DNA of 35,125 bases from Pseudomonadota bacterium. Its GTDB lineage: Bacteria > Pseudomonadota > Gammaproteobacteria > Burkholderiales > Burkholderiaceae_F. Made by a program: the position numbers and the translations under genes. The stretch lies in NCBI GenBank assembly GCA_021842465.1, contig JAKBZN010000011.1, forward strand, positions 14,929-50,053. The letters run 5' to 3'. Position 1 is the stretch's first letter. Each line of letters begins with the position of its first letter. Of the stretch, positions 18,239-26,300 are shown in pieces. The notes beneath the pieces were generated by a model, which was given only the letters and a program-made list of their open reading frames with translations, searched no databases and was not told where the DNA came from.

Positions 18239-19555
18239 TTACAGCGCCGCGAACGCCTCCCGCGCCGCCGCCACCACCTCCGCGATGACCGCGTCGTCGT
18301 GCCGGATCGAGGTGAACCCCGCCTCGTACGCCGACGGCGCCAGATACACGCCCCGGTCGAGCATGGCGTGGAAGAAGCGGTTGAAGCGATCCTTGTCGCA
18401 AGCCATGACCTGCGCGAAGCTGCCCGGCACCGTCGCGCCCGCATACAGGCCGAACATCGTGCCCACGCTCTGCGCGCAGAAGTCCTGCCCCGCATCCCGC
18501 GCCGCCTGCGCCAGCCCGTCGGCGAGCGTGCGGGTGCGCGCGGCGAGGGCATCGAACACGCCCGGCGCTTCGATCACGTCGAGCGTGGCCTCGCCGCAGG
18601 CCACCGCCACCGGGTTGCCCGACAGCGTGCCGGCCTGATAGACCGCGCCCAGCGGCGCCAGTTTCTCCATGATGTCGCGCCGTCCGCCAAAGGCGCCGAT
18701 CGGCATCCCGCCGCCGATCACCTTGCCCAAGGTCGTCAGGTCCGGCGCGATGCCGTAGAGCGCCTGGGCGCCGCCCAGCGCCACGCGGAAGCCACTCATC
18801 ACCTCGTCGAAGATCAGCACCGCGCCATGCTGCGTGCACAGTCGGCGCAGGGTCCGCAGGAACTCCGGCGTTCCCGGAATCAGATTCATGTTGCCCGCGA
18901 CCGGCTCGACGATCACGCAGGCGATCTCGGAGCCCAGGCGCGCGAACGCGTCTTCGACCTGCTGGCTGTCGTTGTAGTCCAGCACCAGCGTGTGCTGGGC
19001 CGTCTCCGGCGGCACGCCCGAAGAACTGGGGTTGCCGAACGTCAGCGCCCCCGAACCCGCCTTCACCAACAGGCTGTCGGCATGGCCGTGATAGCAACCC
19101 TCGAACTTGATCAGCTTGTGGCGACCGGTGAATCCCCGGGCCAGGCGGATGGCGCTCATCGTCGCCTCGGTGCCCGAGGAAACCAGCCGCACCTGCTCCA
19201 TCGCCGGCACCATCCGGATGATGCGCTCGGCGAATGCGACCTCCGCCTCGGTCGGGGCGCCGAACGACAGGCCGTCGCGCGCCGCGCGGGCGATCGCTTC
19301 GAGCACGGCGGGGTGGCCATGGCCGGCGATCATCGGTCCCCAGGAACAGATCAGGTCGACGTAGCGGCGTCCGGCGGCATCCCAAAAATATGCGCCCTCA
19401 CCCCTGCGGATGAACCGGGGTGTACCGCCCACCGAGCGGAATGCCCGAACCGGCGAGTTGACGCCCCCCGGGATGCTGCGCTGCGCGCGGGCGAACAGTT
19501 CCGCGTTCGCGTCGGATTGGCCTTGCGTCGCCGGTGTCGAAGACATCGTTCTCAT
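18239..19555 (-). CDS. hemL: Glutamate-1-semialdehyde 2,1-aminomutase
   Basis: A 438-residue PLP enzyme of aminotransferase class III converting glutamate-1-semialdehyde to 5-aminolevulinate, the C5 route to haem. [18 protein letters not shown] is the typical N-terminus. [16 protein letters not shown] binds the cofactor phosphate, [11 protein letters not shown] carries the PLP-binding Asp, and the Schiff-base lysine is Lys278 in [10 protein letters not shown]. Two ATGs compete for the start: 19555, only 2 nt after AGGGGG, and 19546, 11 nt after it. The difference is three residues. The gene is divergent from the rubredoxin, and its 3' end faces the repeat array. Confidence 0.95.
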   Translation of the reverse strand: MRTMSSTPATQGQSDANAELFARAQRSIPGGVNSPVRAFRSVGGTPRFIRRGEGAYFWDAAGRRYVDLICSWGPMIAGHGHPAVLEAIARAARDGLSFGAPTEAEVAFAERIIRMVPAMEQVRLVSSGTEATMSAIRLARGFTGRHKLIKFEGCYHGHADSLLVKAGSGALTFGNPSSSGVPPETAQHTLVLDYNDSQQVEDAFARLGSEIACVIVEPVAGNMNLIPGTPEFLRTLRRLCTQHGAVLIFDEVMSGFRVALGGAQALYGIAPDLTTLGKVIGGGMPIGAFGGRRDIMEKLAPLGAVYQAGTLSGNPVAVACGEATLDVIEAPGVFDALAARTRTLADGLAQAARDAGQDFCAQSVGTMFGLYAGATVPGSFAQVMACDKDRFNRFFHAMLDRGVYLAPSAYEAGFTSIRHDDAVIAEVVAAAREAFAAL

Positions 19556-19807
19556 TTCCCCCTATTACCCGTTTTTCCAACACGGGAGAATCCCGCTTCG
19601 AAAGAGGTCTGCGACCCCGTTCGAGCGCCTCCCGCAGCCACGACAGGCCTCGCCATCGCCTGCATCATGTGTTCAGATACCCATTGTTGCCCCCAATTCG
19701 GGCGCTTCCTCGGGCTATGATCGCTATTCCAGTACGGGTATGGTAGCGAAACTCCACCCGCTCCCGGCCGGGCATCCGACCGCAATTTTTTTGGACCGAA
19801 CCGAAGC
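19556..19807. other. Divergent intergenic region between hemL and rubredoxin
   Basis: This 252-bp spacer should hold the promoters of both hemL (-) and the rubredoxin-pil string (+). I see no well-spaced -35/-10 pair on either strand. A TATGAT at 19716-19721 on the plus strand lacks a properly spaced -35 (the nearest, TTGTTG at 19684, is 26 nt away). No repeat copy is present. Confidence 0.5.
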
Positions 19808-19990
19808 ATGACCACGACCGTCGTAACGCGCACCTGGATGTGTCTGATTTGTGGATGGATCTACGACGAGGCAGCCGGCCTCCCCGACGAAGGGATCGCG
19901 GCAGGGACGCCCTGGGAAGAGATCCCGCCGAACTGGGTCTGCCCCGAATGCGGGGCACGCAAGGAAGATTTCGAGATGATCGAGATCTGA
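19808..19990 (+). CDS. rubA: Rubredoxin
   Basis: A 60-residue one-iron electron carrier. The two metal-binding knuckles are MCLICGWIYDEAAG (Cys12, Cys15) and CPECGARKEDF (Cys45, Cys48), which coordinate one Fe(Cys)4 centre. WIYDEAAGLPDEGI and GTPWEEIPPNWVCP are characteristic. Its redox partner is not in the window. It lies 24 bp upstream of pilG, and a rubredoxin between hemL and pilG is a recurring arrangement in related bacteria as far as I recall. Co-transcription with pilG is likely from spacing. Confidence 0.95.
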   Translation: MTTTVVTRTWMCLICGWIYDEAAGLPDEGIAAGTPWEEIPPNWVCPECGARKEDFEMIEI

Positions 19991-20014
19991 TCGGTCCCGC
20001 AAACCGCCTGCGAC

Positions 20015-20422
20015 ATGGAACCCGTCGACATCCGCGGCCGGAAGGTGATGGTGATCGACGACTCGAACACCATTCGCCGCAGCGCCGAAATCTTTCTCAC
20101 GCAGGCCGGGTGCCAGGTCATCCTGGCGCAGAACGGGTTCGAGGCGCTGTCGAAGATCCACGACCACGATCCCGACATCGTGTTTTGCGACATTCTCATG
20201 CCGCGGCTGGACGGGTATCAGACCTGCGCGCTCATCAAACGCAGTCCGCGCTACCACGACACGCCGGTGGTCATGCTCTCTTCGAAGGATGGACTGTTCG
20301 ACCGCGCGCGCGGGCGCATGGTCGGGTCGGTGGAATACCTGACCAAGCCGTTCACCAAGGAAAGCCTGCTGGCGGTCGTGGGCCGGCACGCGATGCACTC
20401 CGGACCGGCGACGGATGGCTGA
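20015..20422 (+). CDS. pilG: Twitching motility response regulator PilG
   Basis: A 135-residue single-domain CheY-like receiver. Phosphorylation residues are in place: Asp15/Asp16, acceptor Asp59 in VFCDILMPRLDGYQ, Ser90 and Lys111 in YLTKPFTKE. In Pseudomonas, PilG receives phosphate from ChpA and promotes pilus extension. The short N-terminal leader MEPVDIRGRK before the first strand is typical for PilG and absent in the neighbour PilH, which supports the assignment. It is the first gene of the chemosensory cluster, and no strong ribosome binding site is visible. Confidence 0.9.
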   Translation: MEPVDIRGRKVMVIDDSNTIRRSAEIFLTQAGCQVILAQNGFEALSKIHDHDPDIVFCDILMPRLDGYQTCALIKRSPRYHDTPVVMLSSKDGLFDRARGRMVGSVEYLTKPFTKESLLAVVGRHAMHSGPATDG

Positions 20423-20488
20423 CCCCCGCCCCGCGCCCGGCCCGTTCCGTCCCCGCAACCCGCGCACGCTTTCGCAGGAACCTCGAAC

Positions 20489-20854
20489 ATGACGATCCAG
20501 AAAATCCTTGTCGTGGACGACTCGCCCACCGAACGGTATTTCCTCAATGAACTGCTCACCAAACACGGCTATGCGGTCACCACGGCGGAAAACGCCGAGG
20601 ACGCGATGGCCCGCATCGCGACGCTCATGCCGGACCTGATCCTGATGGACGTGGTGATGCCCGGCCTCAACGGCTTCCAGTTCACGCGCAACCTCGCGAA
20701 GGATCCCGCGACGCAGAACATCCCGATCATCATGTGCACGAGCAAGAATCAGCAGACCGACCGGATCTGGGGCCTGCGGCAGGGCGCGCGCGACTACGTG
20801 ACCAAGCCGGTGAAGGCCGAGGAACTGCTCGGCAAGATCGCGGCTCTGGGGTGA
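20489..20854 (+). CDS. pilH: Twitching motility response regulator PilH
   Basis: A 121-residue single-domain receiver. Key residues are Asp10/Asp11, acceptor Asp54 in LILMDVVMPGLNGFQ, Thr84-Ser85 and Lys106 in YVTKPVKAEEL. PilH in Pseudomonas acts with PilG as a second output or phosphate sink of the Pil-Chp system and favours retraction. An AGGAA site lies 8 nt before ATG 20489. The stop overlaps the proposed GTG start of pilI by 3 bp (GTGA at 20851-20854). Confidence 0.91.
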   Translation: MTIQKILVVDDSPTERYFLNELLTKHGYAVTTAENAEDAMARIATLMPDLILMDVVMPGLNGFQFTRNLAKDPATQNIPIIMCTSKNQQTDRIWGLRQGARDYVTKPVKAEELLGKIAALG

Positions 20855-21384
20855 ACGGAGCGGACGCGGTGTCGCGGATGCCTCCCCCCTCCCCCCCGCC
20901 CGCTCCCGCCGCTGCGGGAGCGGGGGAACTCCTGTCCCATGCGGAAGAGAATCGGAAACTGGCGATCCGCATCGGCGCCGACTCCTTTCTGCTCGACGTG
21001 CTCGGCGCCGGCGAGATCGTGGCCGTGCCCGCCGTCACCCCGGTGCCCTGGACACAGCCCTGGTTCCGCGGCCTCACGAACGTGCGCGGACGACTGATCG
21101 GCGTGATCGATCTACAGCACCTCGGGGGTGGCGCGCCGCTCGCCCCCGACCAGGCCGGCCAACTCGTCGTGCTCAACCCCGGCCTGCGGTACAACGTCGG
21201 ATTGCTGGCCACCCGCGCGTTCGGCCTGCGCGGCCGCAACGACCTGACCGGCCGGGAGGATCGCCACGACGACGCCCGTCCCTGGGAAATCGCCACCTGG
21301 CGCGATGCCGACGGGATGCGCCTGGTCGAAATCGATCTGCAGCGGCTGATGGATTGGGATGCGTTCGTCAACATCGGAATTTGA
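20851..21384 (+). CDS. pilI: CheW-like coupling protein PilI
   Basis: About 177 residues with a CheW domain. RIGADSFLLDVLGAGEIVAVP, WFRGLTNVRGRLIGVIDLQHLGG and the C-terminal ADGMRLVEIDLQRLM match the CheW fold. It should couple the receptor PilJ to the kinase ChpA at the cell pole. The start is uncertain: GTG 20851 overlaps pilH, GTG 20869 and ATG 20878 are alternatives, and all are followed by a Pro/Ala-rich stretch (MPPPSPPPAPAAAGAG) that is translation of a family-B palindrome variant. The palindrome therefore appears to have been incorporated into the N-terminus of this protein. The family-like part begins around ELLSHAEENRKLAI. Confidence 0.85.
   Translation: MNGADAVSRMPPPSPPPAPAAAGAGELLSHAEENRKLAIRIGADSFLLDVLGAGEIVAVPAVTPVPWTQPWFRGLTNVRGRLIGVIDLQHLGGGAPLAPDQAGQLVVLNPGLRYNVGLLATRAFGLRGRNDLTGREDRHDDARPWEIATWRDADGMRLVEIDLQRLMDWDAFVNIGI
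20899..20924. repeat. GC-rich palindrome, family B variant inside pilI
   Basis: The arms CCGCTCCCGC (20900-20909) and GCGGGAGCGG (20914-20923) surround a 4-nt loop, preceded by a C-rich shoulder as in the other copies. It lies within the 5' end of the pilI coding frame, just after the candidate start codons. Confidence 0.75.
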
Positions 21385-21396
21385 TACGAGGGGAAC

Positions 21397-23310
21397 ATGG
21401 TGGCGCTCGATTTCGGTTTTCTCCGGGGCAGGAAAGGCCGCACGGAAGACGTCGCCGCAACGCTGCGCATCGATGCGCCCACCGCGGTCGATGCCACCAT
21501 CGTCGACACGTCCGAGAGCGCCGCGCAATCCGACGAAGACCGGCACACCGCTGCGCCGCCGGTAGCCGCGCAGAGCCCGGCGCAGCGGGGCACGGCGCGG
21601 CGCAAGGTACAGGCGCTCGCCGTCGCGGGGCCGCTCTGCATCCTGATCGCCGCCGGGTTCGTGTGGATGGGGGTGCGCACCGCCGCCTCGGAGGCACGGC
21701 AGATCGCGCTGCTCGGCGACGTGCTCATGTACACGCAACGGCTTGCGAAGGACGCGCCGCTGGCGGTGGCGGGCGAACCCGACGCGATCGATGAACTGAC
21801 AGAGAGCCGCGACCAGGTCAACACCGACCTGCGGCTGCTGCGCGCCGGCGACCCCGCCAACGGCATGGGTCCGGCCACCGCCAAGGTCGCGCTGTTCCTG
21901 AAGACCTTGATCGACCGCTGGCAAACCACCTATGGCGCAGCGACCGCGATCATCGCCAATCGCCCGATCCTGGTCGACTACGGCGTCGCCGTCCGCAACG
22001 CGCAGAACAACGGCCTGCCGATGCCCGCGCCGCGCTTCCCGGACGCCGTACAGCAGGCGCGCAACGCCCAGATCCTGATCGTCGGCGAAGCCGAACCGCT
22101 GCGCCTGGAGGCCGTCGACCTCGGCAAGCGCATCGTCGCGCAGGAACAGCGCAACGGGCGGTATTTCGGCCCCGCCGCCCTGCTCACCGTGGCGGCGCTG
22201 GCGATCGCGGCATGGATCGTCCGTGTCCTGCTGCGCGACCTCCGCCGCCGCGCGGAGGAATCGGAAGCCGGGCGACTCGAAGCGCAACGGCTGGAGTCCG
22301 AAGCAAAGGCGCAGAACGAGCGCAACCAGGCCGCCATCCTGCGCCTGATGAACGAACTGCAGGAAGTCGCCGACGGCGACCTCACGGTGACCGCGACCGT
22401 GACCGAGGAAATCACCGGCGCCATCGCCGACTCGGTCAATTACACGGTGGAAGAACTGCGTGACCTCGTCGGCCGGATCAATACGACGGCCGAGCAGGTG
22501 AGCACCGCGTCGGCCGAGTCGCGCGACATCGCCACGCGCCTGCTGGCCGCGGCGGAAATGCAACGCAACGAAATCCGGGAAACCGGCGAACGGGTGCTGG
22601 ACATGACCCAGCAGATCGCCGAGGTGTCGACCAGCGCCGGCGATTCGGCGGGTGTGGCGCGGGCCTCGCTCGATGCCGCCGAACGCGGCCAGCGCGCGGT
22701 GTACAACCAGATTTCCAGCATGAACGAAATCCGCGAGCAGATCCAGGAAACGTCCAAGCGCATCAAGCGGCTGGGCGAGTCCTCGCAGGAGATCGGGGAG
22801 ATCGTCGAACTCATTTCGGACATCACCGAACAGACCAACGTCCTCGCGCTCAACGCGGCGATCCAGGCCGCATCGGCCGGCGAAGCGGGGCGCGGATTCT
22901 CGGTCGTGGCCGAGGAGGTGCAGCGGCTCGCCGACCGCTCCGCGGAAGCGGCGAAGCAGATCGGCGCGCTGATCCGCGCGATCCAGGGCGACACCCAGGA
23001 CGCCATCATGGCGATGGAGAAGAGCACCCAGGGCGTGGTCGAGGGAACGCGGCTTTCCGACGCCGCCGGCACCACGCTGGCGGAGATCGGACGGGTGTCG
23101 CGGCAGCTCACCGAACTGATCGAGCGCATCGCGCACGCCACCGCGGACCAGGCAAAATCGGCCGATGACATCTCGCAGGTGATCGCGCACATCCTGGCCA
23201 TCACCGAACAAACCACCGATGGCACCCGGCACACCGCCGACTCGGTCGGACAACTGACCAACCTCGCGCGCGACCTCAAGTCCTCGGTCGCACGCTTCCG
23301 CGTCGCCTGA
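21397..23310 (+). CDS. pilJ: Type IV pilus methyl-accepting chemotaxis protein PilJ
   Basis: A 637-residue inner-membrane receptor of the Pil-Chp pathway. A cytoplasmic leader of about 68 residues precedes TM1 (about 71-93). A periplasmic PilJ-type domain follows, then TM2 (about 255-278, AALLTVAALAIAAWIVRVLL), a HAMP-like region (about 320-355) and the signalling coiled coil. The conserved receptor tip is ITEQTNVLALNAAIQAASAG (residues about 477-496) followed by EAGRGFSVVAEEVQRLADRS. ATG 21397 is preceded by GAGGGG. PilJ responds to surface contact in Pseudomonas. The usual pilK methyltransferase does not follow; the ChpA gene starts 4 bp after the pilJ stop. Confidence 0.93.
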   Translation: MVALDFGFLRGRKGRTEDVAATLRIDAPTAVDATIVDTSESAAQSDEDRHTAAPPVAAQSPAQRGTARRKVQALAVAGPLCILIAAGFVWMGVRTAASEARQIALLGDVLMYTQRLAKDAPLAVAGEPDAIDELTESRDQVNTDLRLLRAGDPANGMGPATAKVALFLKTLIDRWQTTYGAATAIIANRPILVDYGVAVRNAQNNGLPMPAPRFPDAVQQARNAQILIVGEAEPLRLEAVDLGKRIVAQEQRNGRYFGPAALLTVAALAIAAWIVRVLLRDLRRRAEESEAGRLEAQRLESEAKAQNERNQAAILRLMNELQEVADGDLTVTATVTEEITGAIADSVNYTVEELRDLVGRINTTAEQVSTASAESRDIATRLLAAAEMQRNEIRETGERVLDMTQQIAEVSTSAGDSAGVARASLDAAERGQRAVYNQISSMNEIREQIQETSKRIKRLGESSQEIGEIVELISDITEQTNVLALNAAIQAASAGEAGRGFSVVAEEVQRLADRSAEAAKQIGALIRAIQGDTQDAIMAMEKSTQGVVEGTRLSDAAGTTLAEIGRVSRQLTELIERIAHATADQAKSADDISQVIAHILAITEQTTDGTRHTADSVGQLTNLARDLKSSVARFRVA

Positions 23311-23314
23311 TCGC

Positions 23315-26300
23315 ATGCAGCGCGCCATGACCGAACCCACGAATCTGCCGAACCCCGCGCCGGCCACTGCCGACGCGACGCCGCTCGAGTGGGTGCGCGG
23401 CGAGATCCGCGGTTCGCTCGCCGAAGCCGCGCAACAGGTCCGGGCGTTCCTGGTCGCCAAGACCGACCCCGCTCCGCTGCGGGCCGCGCGCGACCACCTG
23501 CACCAGGTCAACGGCGCCCTGCACATGCTCGATCTGCGCGGCGTGACACAGGTCGTCGAAGCATCCGAACGCCTGGTCGCACTGTGGGAATCGAATCCGC
23601 GGGAATGCCTGCCCTCGGCGGTGCGGTCGCTCGAAGCGACGTTCGCCGCCATCCGCAACTACCTCGACGGCTTGATCCGCGGCCGCGACGAGCCGCCGAT
23701 CCGCCTCTATCCCTACTACCGGGAGATCCTGGTCCTGCTCGGCGCACCGCGGATCCACCCGGCGGACCTGCTCTTTCCCGATCTCGGCCGCAACCCGCCG
23801 GCGGAACAGATCCTCGTGCGCCCACTCAGCACGGACGAACTGCGGGTGCGCAGGGTGCGCTACGAAGAAGGGCTGCTGCGCTTCCTCCGCGATCCGGAAA
23901 ACACCCTGGCGCGATCGCAGATGCGCGACGCCGTCGCGGATCTCGAAGGCATGCCGCAGCGACGGTCGTCACGGACCTTCTGGTGGATCGTCCGCGGACT
24001 GTTCGACGCGCTGGAGGTCTCGGGGTTGCCGGCGGACGAGGACTGCAAGCGCCTGCTCGCCCGCATCAATCAGCAGATCCTGCGCCAGTTGCAAGGCAGC
24101 TTCGCGATCGCCGACCGCCTGATGACGGATGCGATCTTCCATGTCGCCCGCGCCGACCGCCGGGTCGCGCGGGTGCAGGAGATCCGCGCGCTCTTCGATC
24201 TCGACACGCTCGTGCCGGACGACTTCGAGCGGGCAACGCTCACCACGATCGACACCGAAGCGCTGCACGAATTGAAAGCCGCGATCGGACAGTGCAAGGC
24301 GCTGTGGGGGCAGACCGGTCCGGAGCAACCCGGCAATGCGGGCATGGCGAGGGGCGCCGCCGCGGCATCCCGCCCCGATCCAGAGCTCGCCGACCCGTTC
24401 GCGCGGGCCGCCCACGCCGCGCACCGCCTCGGCGCGGACGCCGCCGCGGGCCTCATCGAATGCATGCAACGCGCGGCGCCGCGCCAGGCGTCGCTCGGCG
24501 CCGCGGCGCGCGAGGCGGTGGCGATGGAAATCGCCACCGCGCTGCTGCTGCTGGAACTCGGCGTCGACACCTATCCGCATAGCGATCCGCAGTTCGAACG
24601 CCGGGCGGCCGCGATGGTCGAACGCATCGAACGCGCGGCCCAAGGGCTCCCCCTGGATCCCGCCGAACCCTGGCTGACCGAACTGGCGCAGAACGCGCAG
24701 GAACGCGCGTCGCTCGAGACCGTCATCGCGGAAATGCGCGCCATGCTGCGGGAAGCCGAACTGCGCCTCGACACCTTCTTCCGCGATCCCGCACAGCGCG
24801 GCCCGCTGATCGATCTCGATGCGTCGTTCGAGCAGATCGCCGGGGTCTTCGGCGTCCTCGGCCACGAAGATGCGGTGGCGGCGCTGCAGGACATCACCGC
24901 GGTGGTGCGCCGTTTTTGCGATCCGACGGTCGATGCCGACCGACAGGAATTCGCGCGCATCGCCCAGAATCTCGGCGCGATCGGGTTTTTGGTCGACATG
25001 CTGGCGCAGGATCCGGCCGCGCCGCGCGCCATGTTCCGCTTCGACCCGCGGACCGGAATGTTCCACGCGGACATCGCGGCCGCACGGGAGACTCCGGCCG
25101 CGCAGCCCGAGGAGGAGGACGGGGCCGCTGCGGTCGCGGCGATGCCCGCCGTCGCGTTCGCGGCGCCGGAACCTGCGCGCGGCACCGGCCCGGAGGCGGC
25201 CGATGTCGGGCGGGGTGCTGCCGACCATGGCGTTGAGGGCGAGGAACAATCGAGCGCGGACTGGCTGGCGGCCGGCCGGGAAGCCCCCGTGCATGCGCCG
25301 AGCGCGCCGCTGCCGGAAAGCGCGGCGGCGGCCGACCAGGAGCTCTTCGAGATCTTCCTTGCCGAAGCCGACGAACAGCTCCAGGCAATCGCGGAACAAG
25401 TCGAACGGCTGCGCGGCGAGCCCGGCGACCGCGACGCGCTCACGATGGCGCGGCGCGCGTTCCATACGCTCAAGGGCTCGAGCCGGATGGTCGGGTTGCA
25501 CGACTTCGGCGAAGTCGCATGGGCGCTCGAACAGTGCTTCAACGTCGTGCTGTCCCAGGAGCAGCCGGCGACATCGGATCTGATCCACCTCGCCGCGGCG
25601 AGCGCGGCCCGGATGGGCGCGTGGATCGCCGCACTGCGGCGCGACCCGCAGGCGGGCATCGACGACGGGGCGGCCTGGATCGCGGCTGCCGATGCGGTAC
25701 GCGGCGGCGGCCCGTTCGAATCGCCCGAAGCCGTAGTCCCTCCGCTCGCCGCGCCCGACCTCCCACCGGAAGACGCGAGCGAAACGCCGGAACCGCAGGA
25801 GGCGGCAGCGCGCGACGCGCGCTCGCCCGCCCCCGAGCCTGCGTTCGACATCGAGCCCCCAACGACCGACGACACGCTGCGGATCGGCCCGGTCGCCGTC
25901 AGCCGCGGGCTGTACGCGATCTTCCTGCAGGAATCCGACGAATGCATCCGCGCGCTCGAGGACGGCATTGCCCACTGGCGCGCCCGTTCCGCCGCCAGCG
26001 GTGTGCATGCCGATGGTGCGCAGGCGGACTTCGAGCCCCTCGTGCGCCGTGCGCACACCCTTGCCGGGATTGCCGGCACGGTCGGGGTCGAACCGGTGTG
26101 CGCGCTGGCCGAACCAATTGATGCCGTGCTGCAGTGGGTCTTCGCGCGCGCGACGACGGGCGTCGCCCCGTTCCGTCCCACCGAGGCGCAATTCGAAACG
26201 CTGTCCAGTGGAATCGGACAGATGAAGGCGATGCTGCACCAGTTCGCAGGAGGGGTCCCCCCGGATCCGGATCCGGCGAGTGCGGCCGCGCTGCAAACCC

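Noticed and set aside
18070..18288. Small repetitive frame that could be read as a repeat protein
   Set aside because: It is a direct translation of the 30/31-bp DNA repeat with no ribosome binding site; the period is not consistently a multiple of three.
19684..19721. Promoter TTGTTG / TATGAT for the rubredoxin
   Set aside because: The spacing is 26 nt, too long for a sigma70 promoter.
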